NCBI GenBank assembly: GCA_021323655.1
Contig: JAJPKO010000027.1
Span: 1-64,000, forward strand
Reading direction: 5' to 3'
Origin: Acidobacteriaceae bacterium
GTDB lineage: Bacteria; Acidobacteriota; Terriglobia; Terriglobales; Acidobacteriaceae
Length of the DNA stretch: 64,000 nt
The notes beneath the pieces are model-generated. The model did no database searches, was not told where the DNA came from, and saw only the letters and a list, made by a program, of their open reading frames with translations. This document shows, in pieces, positions 1-8,357 of the stretch. Position numbers and translations under genes: made by a program. Within the stretch, counting starts at the first letter, position 1. Each line of letters begins with the position of its first letter.

Positions 1-97
1 CGGTTGGTTCCATCGTCCTCGTCCCGGAGGTCTCGCTCCCCCTGTTTGTACCAACCTTCCAAGCCTACAAGCCGAACCAATTGTGCGAAAGAAATCC

Positions 98-164
98 TAC
101 GTTATCCCTACGTTATCGCTACGTTTATCCCTACGTTATCTCCTACGTTATCCCTACGTTGTCC
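98..164. repeat. Short tandem repeat, six units of 11-12 bp
   Basis: Six consecutive imperfect copies of the unit TACGTTATCCC. Units differ by single substitutions or one-base insertions (a TTT variant at about 124-126, a TCTCC ending at 139-143, and GTTGTCC in the last copy). There are no spacers, so this is not a CRISPR array. It lies downstream of the minus-strand secreted protein gene. I see no coding gene in 1-242; function unknown. Confidence 0.85.
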
Positions 165-242
165 TGCTCATTTTGCTTACAAATGATTGGCCAGATACTG
201 GTATAAGGATTCCCTTCCACACAAACAATGCATCAACTACTA

Positions 243-824
243 CTACTTTGTTTTAGCGGATGGGCTAGAGGAATGAACAAAGGAACTACTTGGCAGTAGC
301 TGCATCCAAACCATCTTTTCCGTCGAAGAATCTTCTTCGGGAACGCCGAAAGACAAAATACTGTTAAAAACTAATCTCCACTCGGAGGTTGCCTTCACGC
401 ACGGAATATCTTTCAGCAACTTGTCACGTTTGAAGACGGCAACCCCCTCAGCATCGAAGTTATTTCCGATACCGGTGTAAACAACATAGCTGAAAAGTCC
501 GTTGCGAAAACGAAGGTACTCATCATCTTCGCCTGTTGCATCATTATTCATCTCGGATATGGTTAAATTCTGACGGAATGTGGCTGGGTCTTTTGGTAAT
601 GAGATCTCCACATGTTGATCTTTGGTCCCATATATGTACCGTATACTGCCAGATTTTTCGCTCAAATCAGGAGAACCACATATGGAAGCGAGTTTTCCGT
701 TCATGAGTTGACAGGTGAAAATAGGCGATTCTTCTTCGGAGCAAAAGCTGACCTTCTGTGCATAGGAAAGGCGGCCCCATGACAACATTACAGTTGCGCA
801 AATCAACCATATTACTTGCTTCAT
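243..824 (-). CDS. Secreted hypothetical protein, candidate periplasmic immunity protein
   Basis: A 193-residue protein of no family I recognise. Residues 1-22 form a clear Sec signal peptide (basic start, hydrophobic core VIWLICATVML, probable cut after SYA), so the mature protein should be periplasmic or exported. It has four cysteines after the signal peptide, an acidic middle and a Ser-rich C terminus. Its ATG follows the stop of the upstream GH19 gene by only 3 nt (TGA ACT ATG), so the two are almost certainly co-translated. A peptidoglycan hydrolase without a signal peptide followed directly by a small periplasmic protein is the usual layout of a type VI effector and its immunity protein. 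That role is inferred. The stretch is visibly AT-richer than the housekeeping genes to the right, suggesting transfer. Confidence 0.75.
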   Translation of the reverse strand: MKQVIWLICATVMLSWGRLSYAQKVSFCSEEESPIFTCQLMNGKLASICGSPDLSEKSGSIRYIYGTKDQHVEISLPKDPATFRQNLTISEMNNDATGEDDEYLRFRNGLFSYVVYTGIGNNFDAEGVAVFKRDKLLKDIPCVKATSEWRLVFNSILSFGVPEEDSSTEKMVWMQLLPSSSFVHSSSPSAKTK

Positions 825-827
825 AGT

Positions 828-1868
828 TCATCTCATCCCGGAAAGGGAAAGCGTGTTCGCGTAGGCATTATTTACAAGATATCTTGCTAAGAAAGCGCGC
901 CCATCCTCAATCGCACTTTGGAAAGTGCGCAGGTTGTGGGTCCCACCGTTTACGGCACTGCGAGCTGATTTGAAATCATTTCGTTTCAGTGCTGCACGAA
1001 TCCGGCTTTCATGGTTTTTCAGATATCTGGCCAGCAACATCGCTGCCGCCCATGGGTCATTCGCAAGATCTGGCTTGGAATCTAAGGGCCAGCCGAAATA
1101 TTTTCCATATTTCGCATAGTTTCCACGTCCAGTAAGTTGGACAAAGCCTCGTCCGCAATAGTTGGCGCCATCGGGAGGTCCATTGTTTCCCAGATCATGA
1201 CGGTAATCGTATAAGTCGAATAAATGCGTCCCGGGTTCGTGACGCCTGGCAGCAAGCGACGAGTTATATTTTGAGATTCCCTCAGAAACGGGTGCAGCAC
1301 TGCCGGTTTCAGCTGCAATCGTGGCCAGAGCCATCAATACCATTTCTGTATCCGCCAGACCATTATTGGCTAATGCCTGAAGAATGTATGGCAAGTAGAT
1401 GGCAAGGTGTTTCGCTGCGAGATTGCCGGGCAGCATGATATGCGCCAACTGGTACATCACTGGAGAGTAGCGCACAACCAGATTTGCATTTCCTGCGGCC
1501 AGATGTACGATGAACGCGAACAATGGACTTCCATTAGCAATAATCTTCTGTCCAAACGGGCTGGCCATCCCGGAAAGGTATTTATTTTCGATAGCGCCTA
1601 GGGCCCGATCCAGATTGATGTCCCAGGAGCCGGTTTCCGGAAGACGAGTTGCAGCTTGATCCTCAAGATAACCAAGATCAATCAAGATGTTCACAATCTG
1701 CTGGACGAGCACAACGTCTTCAGGAAAGTTCGGTTCATTCCAGCCAACAGAAGAAGCAAGCATCGGGGGCTCGTAGGCCCAAGCGGATGGATCATCCCTG
1801 AAGCTGGTATAGGGGCTGAACAGGCTGTAAGCAGGCAACGGGGGACAACCTCCTGAATCGCCGTTCAA
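828..1868 (-). CDS. GH19-family chitinase/peptidoglycan hydrolase, putative type VI effector
   Basis: About 346 residues. Residues ~38-120 resemble the peptidoglycan-binding module of type VI effectors (PEDVVLVQQIVN...LGYL...GMASPFGQKI). Residues ~170-335 are a GH19 catalytic domain: a Glu in TIAAETGS (probable catalytic acid), then YCGRGFVQLTGRGNYAKYG and NDPWAAAMLLARYL. GH19 enzymes cut chitin or the glycan strands of murein. There is no signal peptide, so a secreted chitinase is less likely than an injected effector or phage-type lysin. The start is uncertain: TTG at 1868 has no clear ribosome site, TTG at 1838 follows GGAGG by 10 nt, and the first ATG is at 1763. The next gene, 3 nt downstream, encodes a periplasmic protein. 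An Hcp-like gene is divergent, 73 bp away. Confidence 0.8.
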   Translation of the reverse strand: MNGDSGGCPPLPAYSLFSPYTSFRDDPSAWAYEPPMLASSVGWNEPNFPEDVVLVQQIVNILIDLGYLEDQAATRLPETGSWDINLDRALGAIENKYLSGMASPFGQKIIANGSPLFAFIVHLAAGNANLVVRYSPVMYQLAHIMLPGNLAAKHLAIYLPYILQALANNGLADTEMVLMALATIAAETGSAAPVSEGISKYNSSLAARRHEPGTHLFDLYDYRHDLGNNGPPDGANYCGRGFVQLTGRGNYAKYGKYFGWPLDSKPDLANDPWAAAMLLARYLKNHESRIRAALKRNDFKSARSAVNGGTHNLRTFQSAIEDGRAFLARYLVNNAYANTLSLSGMR

Positions 1869-1941
1869 GATTCTAACACTGCCATGTTATAAAATTTGCG
1901 CAGAGCTGAGGGAGGAAGGTCTCATCTCTTCCACTGTTGGT

Positions 1942-2367
1942 ATGACAAGCAATAATCTGAGCAGCGTAACAGTGACAATTGGCGATCTTAAGATCGATGC
2001 CTATTCGGCCCATGCGGGGATTGCCGCCCTTCCGACCGAGCATGTGGGGATGCCGGCCATGGGTACAGTCGAACCGAACATCTCCTTTCAGATTGACCTG
2101 AACAACCAATCCAACCCCGACACGTTTCCAATTGTTCAAAAGCTGTTTGATCTGTGCAATCGAGTCACAAAGGACAAGATCGTACCCATGAAGCTCGAGT
2201 TCTGGAAAGACCAGAGCCATCAGGATGTGCATTTGAGCATGAGCTTCGAAGGGTGGGTCAGCTCCTGGCATGTATCGAGCGGAGTCGGACATAATCATGT
2301 TCTGGCTGTATCTCTGCAACCCAAGCTCGACGCCCAGCACTTCATCAAAATTGATTTAGGAAATTAG
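1942..2367 (+). CDS. Hcp/TssD-like secretion tube protein
   Basis: A 141-residue protein without a signal peptide. Its alternating beta-strand pattern and C terminus (SFEGWVSSWHVSSG, then LAVSLQPKLD and FIKIDLGN) recall Hcp-like (TssD) proteins, which stack as rings to form the type VI inner tube and can carry effectors. This is pattern recognition without a search, so the family call is tentative. No other T6SS gene (sheath, VgrG, ClpV) is visible, so it would be an orphan hcp. A GGAGG at 1911-1915 is too far from this ATG to serve it, so initiation may be weak or further upstream. coaE begins 13 bp after its stop. A 155-residue ORF antisense to it (1873-2340) looks like a shadow. Confidence 0.5.
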   Translation: MTSNNLSSVTVTIGDLKIDAYSAHAGIAALPTEHVGMPAMGTVEPNISFQIDLNNQSNPDTFPIVQKLFDLCNRVTKDKIVPMKLEFWKDQSHQDVHLSMSFEGWVSSWHVSSGVGHNHVLAVSLQPKLDAQHFIKIDLGN

Positions 2368-2379
2368 CCAGGAACCTTG

Positions 2380-3024
2380 ATGCTGCGTACAGGGCTTACT
2401 GGCGGGCTGGGGAGTGGGAAGACGACCGTCGGTGCCATGTTTGCTGCGCGCGGCGTGCATGTGATCTCTGCCGATGAGGTGGCGCGCAGGTTGATGCAGC
2501 CGGGTGAAGCGGTGTATCGCGGTATCGTTGAACATTTTGGCCCGGGAGTTGTGCTTCCTGATGGACAGCTTGACCGGAAGAAGCTGGCGGAACTGGCTTT
2601 CCAGCGGGGACGTCTCGATGAATTGAACCGGATTGTGCATCCTCCGGTAATTGCCGAGCAGGAGCGATGGGCCGATGAAATTTTTGCTCGCGAGCCGGAT
2701 GCGATTGTGATGGTCGAGTCGGCGCTGGTGTTTGAGGCAGGTGCGAGTGGCAGCGTTCCGGAGTGGCACAAGCGATTTGACCGCATTGTTCTGGTGACAG
2801 CTCCGGATGAGTTGAAGGTCCAGCGCTTTGTGCAGCGGATGGGCGCGGGTCGTGGTGAAGCTGAGCTCCGGAAGATTGCAGAAGATGCGCGTGCGAGACT
2901 TGCGGCGCAGATTCCGGATACTGAAAAAGCTGCGCTGTGTGATTTTGTGATTGATAACAGCGGGATGCTTGAGAATACCGAGCGGCAGGTGGATGAGGTG
3001 TTTTCGCAATTATGGCGGCTGTAG
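2380..3024 (+). CDS. coaE: Dephospho-CoA kinase
   Basis: Catalyses the last step of coenzyme A synthesis, ATP-dependent phosphorylation of the ribose 3'-OH of dephospho-CoA, in the cytoplasm. The P-loop GGLGSGKTT is at residues 8-16, followed by the family motif ISADEVARRL and a lid region with HPPVIAEQE. The length of 214 residues is normal. I prefer ATG 2380 over the TTG one codon upstream; AGGA lies just before it. It may be co-transcribed with the Hcp-like gene but is a standard housekeeping gene. Confidence 0.95.
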   Translation: MLRTGLTGGLGSGKTTVGAMFAARGVHVISADEVARRLMQPGEAVYRGIVEHFGPGVVLPDGQLDRKKLAELAFQRGRLDELNRIVHPPVIAEQERWADEIFAREPDAIVMVESALVFEAGASGSVPEWHKRFDRIVLVTAPDELKVQRFVQRMGAGRGEAELRKIAEDARARLAAQIPDTEKAALCDFVIDNSGMLENTERQVDEVFSQLWRL

Positions 3025-3196
3025 ACCAGGGCTCAGGGCAAGGCATAGTGTCAGGGGCAGGGGCCAGGGCGCAGGTAAAAGATTTGTGGGAGTTTCGTGC
3101 AACAACTGGATACCGCAACCTGGGCAGTTCTTCATCGTTAGAATTGATGTGATGCTTTAACTCCGCCTGCGTCCATAACGCATACGGGATTGGATA

Positions 3197-4378
3197 ATGA
3201 TTGCCATGATTTTTCGCAGAATTCTTCTGGTGCTATTGCTGGTTGGCGGCTTCTGGTATGTGGTGAACCATAATCATCCGGCAGGTCTGGTGCCTGGTTC
3301 GGGAATGGGAGAGCTGCATCTGAGTGAGGCCCATGCCGCTCCTGAATACGACGCGGAAGAACTGAACAATATTGCGGTCTATAAGAAGGTGCTGCCTTCG
3401 GTTGTAAACATTACGGCCACATCGCGCGTACTCAACTTCTTCTTCGAGGTAGTGCCGCAACAGGGACAGGGGTCGGGATTTATTCTGACGGCTGATGGGA
3501 AGGTCCTGACGAACTTCCACGTGATCTCGAATGGAAACGGCAGCGTGCAACGCGGGACCGTTGTGGATGTGACCACCTATGACAAGCGCCACTACAAAGC
3601 GAACATTGTGGATGTGGACCCGCATCATGACCTTGCACTGCTACAACTGCGCGGTGCGAGCAACCTGACACCGGCGGTGCTGGCGGATTCGCGCAATCTG
3701 GTGGTGGGCCAGAAGGTATATGCGATTGGCAATCCCTTTGGCCTGAACGGGACCATGACGACGGGAATTATCAGCGCGATCCGTTCGATCCACGGGCCGA
3801 TGGGCGACCCGATTGAGAATGCGATTCAGACCGATGCTGCGATCAACCCGGGCAATTCTGGTGGACCGCTGCTGAATTCGCGGGGCGAGGTGATTGGAAT
3901 TACTTCGCTGATTGCGACCAATCCGAATGAACCGGTGGAGCAGAATGCGGGCATTGGGTTTGCCATTCCGATTGACACGGCGAAGGCCGTCCTGAGCGAT
4001 TTTCAGAAATACGGGCGCGTGCGGCGTCCGTGGATGGGCATTTCGTCGCTTGAGATTGGGCCTGATCTGGCTGAGCAGATGGGGCTGGCGGCCGAGTACG
4101 GGCTGTTGATTGACCGCGTGCTTCCCGGAGGCCCGGCGGAGCGGGCAGGGCTGCGCGGAGGCAATGAGCCTGCGTTGCTTGACAACCAGCAAATCCACAT
4201 TGGCGGCGACCTGATTGTGGCGATTGATGGCAAGCAGGTGACCAGCCAGCAGGACCTGGCCGACATTATGAATACCCATCAGGTGGGCGATTCGGTGAGT
4301 GTGACTTACTTCCGCGGGCGGCGGAAGATGACCACGCGGGTGACACTTGGCGAAGCGCCGAGCGACCGGTCGCTGTAA
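3197..4378 (+). CDS. HtrA/DegP-like trypsin-type serine protease with PDZ domain
   Basis: A 393-residue periplasmic quality-control protease. An N-terminal membrane anchor or signal (FRRILLVLLLVGGFWYVV) is followed by a trypsin fold with the full triad: His in TNFHVI, Asp in HHDLALLQL and Ser in NPGNSGGPL. One PDZ domain covers roughly residues 275-385 (GLLIDRVLPGGPAERAGL...VSVTYFRG). A single PDZ and an N-terminal anchor fit the DegS/HhoB-like subgroup better than the two-PDZ DegP. A second ATG three codons in is also possible. It is monocistronic, with a 172-bp upstream spacer in which I see no convincing promoter. Confidence 0.93.
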   Translation: MIAMIFRRILLVLLLVGGFWYVVNHNHPAGLVPGSGMGELHLSEAHAAPEYDAEELNNIAVYKKVLPSVVNITATSRVLNFFFEVVPQQGQGSGFILTADGKVLTNFHVISNGNGSVQRGTVVDVTTYDKRHYKANIVDVDPHHDLALLQLRGASNLTPAVLADSRNLVVGQKVYAIGNPFGLNGTMTTGIISAIRSIHGPMGDPIENAIQTDAAINPGNSGGPLLNSRGEVIGITSLIATNPNEPVEQNAGIGFAIPIDTAKAVLSDFQKYGRVRRPWMGISSLEIGPDLAEQMGLAAEYGLLIDRVLPGGPAERAGLRGGNEPALLDNQQIHIGGDLIVAIDGKQVTSQQDLADIMNTHQVGDSVSVTYFRGRRKMTTRVTLGEAPSDRSL

Positions 4379-4395
4379 TACAATATGTAATACGA

Positions 4396-4704
4396 ATGAG
4401 GTACTGGGGCCGGCAAAAACCAGGCCAACCAGCGCAAGCATGACGGAACCTTATTCGAGATGGCCGCTCTCGTCTTTGAGGATGAGCGCTGTCTGGTAGC
4501 TCCAGACCGCACAGATGCCACCGGAGAAGAGCGATAGCATGCAAAGTTGGTGCCGTTCGTTTAGAGCCAGAAACTGAGGCCATTCTCGTGGTCGTTCATG
4601 TGTGCAGGGAGAACAGACATGGCGAGGAAATCATCCGCATCATCCCAACGCGCAGAGATGAAAAGCGTCAGATCAGAAGATATCAGGAAGAGGCGCCGGA
4701 CTGA
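4396..4704 (+). pseudogene. brnT: Broken brnT toxin gene
   Basis: Reading three frames in turn rebuilds a BrnT-type ribonuclease toxin. It begins MRYW at ATG 4396 in one frame. It continues in the next frame with QANQRKHDGTLFEMAALVFE and CLVAPDRTDATGEER, which ends in an in-frame TAG at 4535-4537 where the family usually has Trp. It resumes in the first frame with GAVRLEPETEAILVVVHV, CREN and HGEEIIRII, ending at TGA 4702-4704. So there are two frameshifts (near 4408-4415 and 4541-4546) plus a nonsense codon. No open copy exists here, so the RNase toxin should not be made. The 3' end overlaps the intact antitoxin gene. Confidence 0.8.
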
Positions 4705-4981
4705 AAAAGAGCGCAGGGCCGCGCGAATGGCTGCGCTTCGGCAGGCGGCGGGAGATGACTCGGATATTGATTGCAGTGATGTCCCTCCGCTTACGGGCGA
4801 TCAGTTGGCCAATCTGGTCGCCTCTCGGAAATCCGGGCCTAAGGTCCCTGTAAGTGTCCGTCTGGATCCGCGCGTCATCGAATGGTTGAAATCCAAAGGA
4901 ACCGGGCACCTTACACGTATCAATGACATACTGACAAACCTGATGGAAGCGGAGAAGCGTTTCGCAGCTTCCCGCCATTGA
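4619..4981 (+). CDS. brnA: BrnA-family antitoxin
   Basis: The C-terminal half carries the BrnA signature: IDCSDVPPLT, then PVSVRLDPRVIEWLKSKG and a closing helix ending in LTNLMEAEKRF, a ribbon-helix-helix DNA-binding fold. In intact systems BrnA binds BrnT and represses the brnTA promoter. ATG 4619 is preceded by AGGGAG at 4607-4612. However, that stretch still encodes the brnT remnant in another frame, so the ancestral start may be ATG 4658 (MKSVRSED). ATG 4598 is less likely. The frame is open and uninterrupted although the toxin gene is broken. mmuM begins 10 bp downstream. Confidence 0.8.
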   Translation: MARKSSASSQRAEMKSVRSEDIRKRRRTEKERRAARMAALRQAAGDDSDIDCSDVPPLTGDQLANLVASRKSGPKVPVSVRLDPRVIEWLKSKGTGHLTRINDILTNLMEAEKRFAASRH

Positions 4982-4991
4982 CCTGTCGCCC

Positions 4992-5939
4992 ATGAAGCCT
5001 GCTTCTCAGCCCGACTTCTCTCCCATGCACGTGCTGGATGGAGGCATGGCGACTGAGCTTGAGCGCAGAGGATGCGACATCAGCGGGCCGCTCTGGTCGG
5101 CGCGTGTGCTCGAGGACAATCCAGAAGCAATTGAGGCGGTCCACCTGAGCTATCTGGAAGCCGGGGCCGATTGCATTCTTACGGCGAGCTATCAGGTTTC
5201 GGCTTTGGGGTATGGGGAAGGCGGCAGGGCCCGGCTTTCGCAGAATGCGCATCAGGCGGCAGCGGCTGCTATTCACAGGTCGGTGGACCTGGCTGTTTCT
5301 GCGCGGAAAAAATATCAGCAAGAAGTCGCGCGTCCGGTCTGGATTGGCGCTTCGCTCGGTCCCTATGGGGCCGCTCTGCATAACGGGGCGGAATACCACG
5401 GCAATTACGACATTGGCTTTGCGGAGCTGGTAAGGTTTCATGCAGAACGGCTGGCGGTGGCTGCGGATACCGAAGCTGATTTTGTGGCCATCGAGACGGT
5501 TCCTTCCATGGAAGAAGCGAAGGCGGTGGTGGAGGCAATGTGTCAGCATCCGACGGCGTATGGATGGATTTCCTTTACCTGCCGCGATGGTGAGCGCGTC
5601 GCGCATGGGGAGAAGCTGGCAGAATGCGCAGCACTTCTGGATACAGAGCCGCAGGTCCTGGCCGTTGGCGTGAACTGCACACACCCGAAATACGTCACTT
5701 CACTGATTGGGAGGCTTAAGCGGGCTACCCACAAGCCGATTGTGGTTTATCCCAACTCCGGTGAGGGTTGGGACGCCAGGAACCGCCGCTGGACGGGTAC
5801 TTCGAGCGCAGCGGAGTTTGGAGAGATGGCGCAGGAGTGGGTAAGGGCTGGGGCCCAGATAGTTGGAGGGTGCTGCCGTACCGGGCCGGAGCATATTCGG
5901 GCAATCCGCGAGAAGCTGCTGAAGTGGCAAGCTGAATAA
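4992..5939 (+). CDS. mmuM: Homocysteine S-methyltransferase
   Basis: A 315-residue pterin-independent enzyme that methylates homocysteine with S-methylmethionine (or SAM) to give methionine. The zinc cysteines are visible in VGVNCTHP and GGCCRTGPEHI, and the N terminus shows VLDGGMATELERRG. The length matches MmuM/YagD. ATG 5025, which begins MHVLDGG, is an alternative start. No SAM riboswitch is seen; only 10 bp separate it from brnA. Confidence 0.93.
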   Translation: MKPASQPDFSPMHVLDGGMATELERRGCDISGPLWSARVLEDNPEAIEAVHLSYLEAGADCILTASYQVSALGYGEGGRARLSQNAHQAAAAAIHRSVDLAVSARKKYQQEVARPVWIGASLGPYGAALHNGAEYHGNYDIGFAELVRFHAERLAVAADTEADFVAIETVPSMEEAKAVVEAMCQHPTAYGWISFTCRDGERVAHGEKLAECAALLDTEPQVLAVGVNCTHPKYVTSLIGRLKRATHKPIVVYPNSGEGWDARNRRWTGTSSAAEFGEMAQEWVRAGAQIVGGCCRTGPEHIRAIREKLLKWQAE

Positions 5940-6035
5940 AACGCCTACCCTCTCTTACGGCAACGAGGAGCAACCATACACGAAACCCTTTCCGCTGGAG
6001 CGCAATCCCCATGCGACAATAGAGTTGTAACCATC

Positions 6036-8357
6036 ATGAAATCTCAACCGTCCGCTGCCACTGTTACGCCGGAGCTGCTGGCGCAGCACGGCATTACGCT
6101 TGATGAGTACGCGCGCATCGAAGCCGCTCTGGGACGCACGCCCAGCCTGACCGAGCTTGGCATTTACTCTGTGATGTGGAGCGAGCATTGCTCCTATAAA
6201 TCTTCGCGGGTGCATCTGAAGCGGCTGCCTACCAAAAGCGATCGCGTGGTGCAGGGGCCGGGGGAGAATGCCGGAATTATTGACGTGGGCGACGGATGGG
6301 CCTGCGCCTTCAAGATTGAGTCGCACAATCATCCTTCTTATATTGAGCCTTATCAGGGAGCGGCGACCGGGGTCGGCGGCATTCTGCGCGACATTTTTAC
6401 CATGGGCGCGCGTCCGCTGGCGGTAATGGATTCGCTGCGCTTTGGGCCGATTAGGGATGACGGCAGGACGCCGCACGAGATTGTCCATAAGAACCATTCC
6501 ATTCTGGAAGGCGTGGTCCACGGGATTGCGGGATACGGAAACTGCTTCGGCGTTCCGAACCTGGGGGGCGAGACGCGCTTTGAAGAGTGCTACTCAGGCA
6601 ATCCGCTGGTGAATGCTTTTGCGCTGGGGCTGGTGCGGCGCGATGAGATTTTCTATGCCAAGGCGACGGGCGTTGGCAATCCGGTGATTTACGTCGGGGC
6701 CAAGACGGGACGCGACGGAATCCACGGCGCCACGATGGCGAGCGAGGAGTTCAAGGAAGGCTCGGAGCAGAAGCGGCCCAATGTGCAGGTGGGCGACCCG
6801 TTTATGGAGAAGCTGCTGCTTGAAGCCTGCCTGGAGGCGATGAAGACCGGGGCCATTGTCGGTATTCAGGACATGGGCGCCGCCGGCCTTACCTGCTCGA
6901 CCTGCGAGATGGGCGCGCGCGGCGGGGTGGGACTGGAAGTGGAGCTGGACCATGTGCCGCAGCGCGAGACGGGCATGACGGCCTACGAAATCATGCTGAG
7001 CGAATCGCAGGAGCGCATGCTGCTGGTGGCGGACAAGGGCCGGGAGAAGGAAGTGCTGGATGTTTTTGCCAAGTGGGGGCTGGATGCGACGATTGTCGGC
7101 ACGGTGATTGCCGAGCCGCGGCTGCGCATTCTGCACCATGGCGAGCTGGTTGCGGACATTCCGAACCAGTCACTGACGGATGATGCTCCGGTATATCACC
7201 GCCCGGTAGGCGAGTGGAAGGCGCCTGTTCCGGCAGAGCCGACGAAGAGCGCACTGGCCAGGCTGGGCTTTGAGGACAAGGTTTCGGACCGCGATTACAC
7301 CGAAGATTTGCGTGCGCTGCTTGGTTCAGCCAATATCTGTTCGAAGTGCTGGGTACATGAGCAGTATGACTCGATGGTGCAGACCAACACGGTGCAGGGG
7401 CCGGGCGGCGAAGGCGGCGTGATGCGCATCAAGGGCACCAGGCGCGGACTGGCGATGGCGCTCGATGGCAACGGACGCTGGTGCTATCTTGACCCAAAAC
7501 TTGGCGCGAAGCTGGCGGTGGCGGAGGCGGCGCGCAAGGTGGCTTGTACTGGCGCGACTCCGATTGCTGCGACGAACTGCCTGAATTTTGGGAATCCGGA
7601 AAAGCCGGAGATTATGGCACAGCTTTCCGCCGCGATTGACGGCATTGCGGAGGCCTGCACTGTGCTGGGCACTCCGATTACGGGCGGGAATGTTTCGCTG
7701 TATAACGAGACCCGCGGTGAGGGGATTTATCCCACACCGGTGCTGGGAATTGTAGGCATTCTGGAAGACATTACGAAGACCGTGCCTGCGGACTTCCGGC
7801 AGGAGGGCGATGCTGTTCTGCTGATTGGAGCACGGAAGCTTCCGCCAATAGAACATCGGCTGCGGGAGTTTGGCTCTTCAGAATACGCGAAGACTGTGCT
7901 GGGCGAGGTGTGGGGAGCGCCGCCATCGCTTGATCTTGCAGCGGAAGCGGCACTGCAAAAATGTGTGGCGGAGCTGGCCGAGGCCGGCCTGGTGCATTCG
8001 GCACGGGACATTTCTGACGGCGGGGTTGCAGTTTCGCTTGCGGAAGCGGCATTTGCCAATGGCGTGGGCGTGAGCGCAAATCTGACGGAACCGGCGGATT
8101 TGCCTGCGGCCTGGGCGTTGTTCCATGAGTCGGCCACGCAGGTGATTGTTTCCTGCGCGATGGCTTCGGTGGAGAAGGTCAAAGCGGTTGTGCAGAAATA
8201 TCCGGAATTGCTGGTTGCAAATCTGGGCGAAACTGTAAAAGATAGTCTGCGCATTCAGATCAATGGAAAAACAGTGATCGAGGAACATATTTCCGGATTG
8301 CAGCATGTGTGGGCGAATGCGCTCGAAGCCGCACTTCATGAAGAGGTGCTGGCGTGA
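6036..8357 (+). CDS. purL: Phosphoribosylformylglycinamidine synthase, large subunit
   Basis: A 773-residue PurL of the small, three-component type that needs separate PurQ (glutaminase) and PurS; neither is in this window. It converts FGAR to FGAM in purine synthesis using ATP and ammonia. Typical motifs are [10 protein letters not shown] near the start, [10 protein letters not shown] (ATP/Mg site), [20 protein letters not shown] and [12 protein letters not shown]. Its TGA overlaps the GTG of purF by 4 bp, so the two are translationally coupled. Confidence 0.97.
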   Translation: MKSQPSAATVTPELLAQHGITLDEYARIEAALGRTPSLTELGIYSVMWSEHCSYKSSRVHLKRLPTKSDRVVQGPGENAGIIDVGDGWACAFKIESHNHPSYIEPYQGAATGVGGILRDIFTMGARPLAVMDSLRFGPIRDDGRTPHEIVHKNHSILEGVVHGIAGYGNCFGVPNLGGETRFEECYSGNPLVNAFALGLVRRDEIFYAKATGVGNPVIYVGAKTGRDGIHGATMASEEFKEGSEQKRPNVQVGDPFMEKLLLEACLEAMKTGAIVGIQDMGAAGLTCSTCEMGARGGVGLEVELDHVPQRETGMTAYEIMLSESQERMLLVADKGREKEVLDVFAKWGLDATIVGTVIAEPRLRILHHGELVADIPNQSLTDDAPVYHRPVGEWKAPVPAEPTKSALARLGFEDKVSDRDYTEDLRALLGSANICSKCWVHEQYDSMVQTNTVQGPGGEGGVMRIKGTRRGLAMALDGNGRWCYLDPKLGAKLAVAEAARKVACTGATPIAATNCLNFGNPEKPEIMAQLSAAIDGIAEACTVLGTPITGGNVSLYNETRGEGIYPTPVLGIVGILEDITKTVPADFRQEGDAVLLIGARKLPPIEHRLREFGSSEYAKTVLGEVWGAPPSLDLAAEAALQKCVAELAEAGLVHSARDISDGGVAVSLAEAAFANGVGVSANLTEPADLPAAWALFHESATQVIVSCAMASVEKVKAVVQKYPELLVANLGETVKDSLRIQINGKTVIEEHISGLQHVWANALEAALHEEVLA

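Noticed and set aside
98-164. CRISPR-like repetition
   Set aside because: Units are 11-12 bp and directly adjacent with no spacers, and no cas gene is present.
4-186. 60-codon frame at the window start
   Set aside because: Runs through the tandem repeat, with a low-complexity composition unlike a real protein.
1873-2340. 155-codon minus-strand frame antisense to the Hcp-like gene
   Set aside because: Lacks a signal, domain or ribosome site; the plus-strand frame has protein-like strand patterns and abuts coaE.
4982-4991. SAM or cobalamin riboswitch before mmuM
   Set aside because: Only 10 bp separate it from brnA; no room and no motif.
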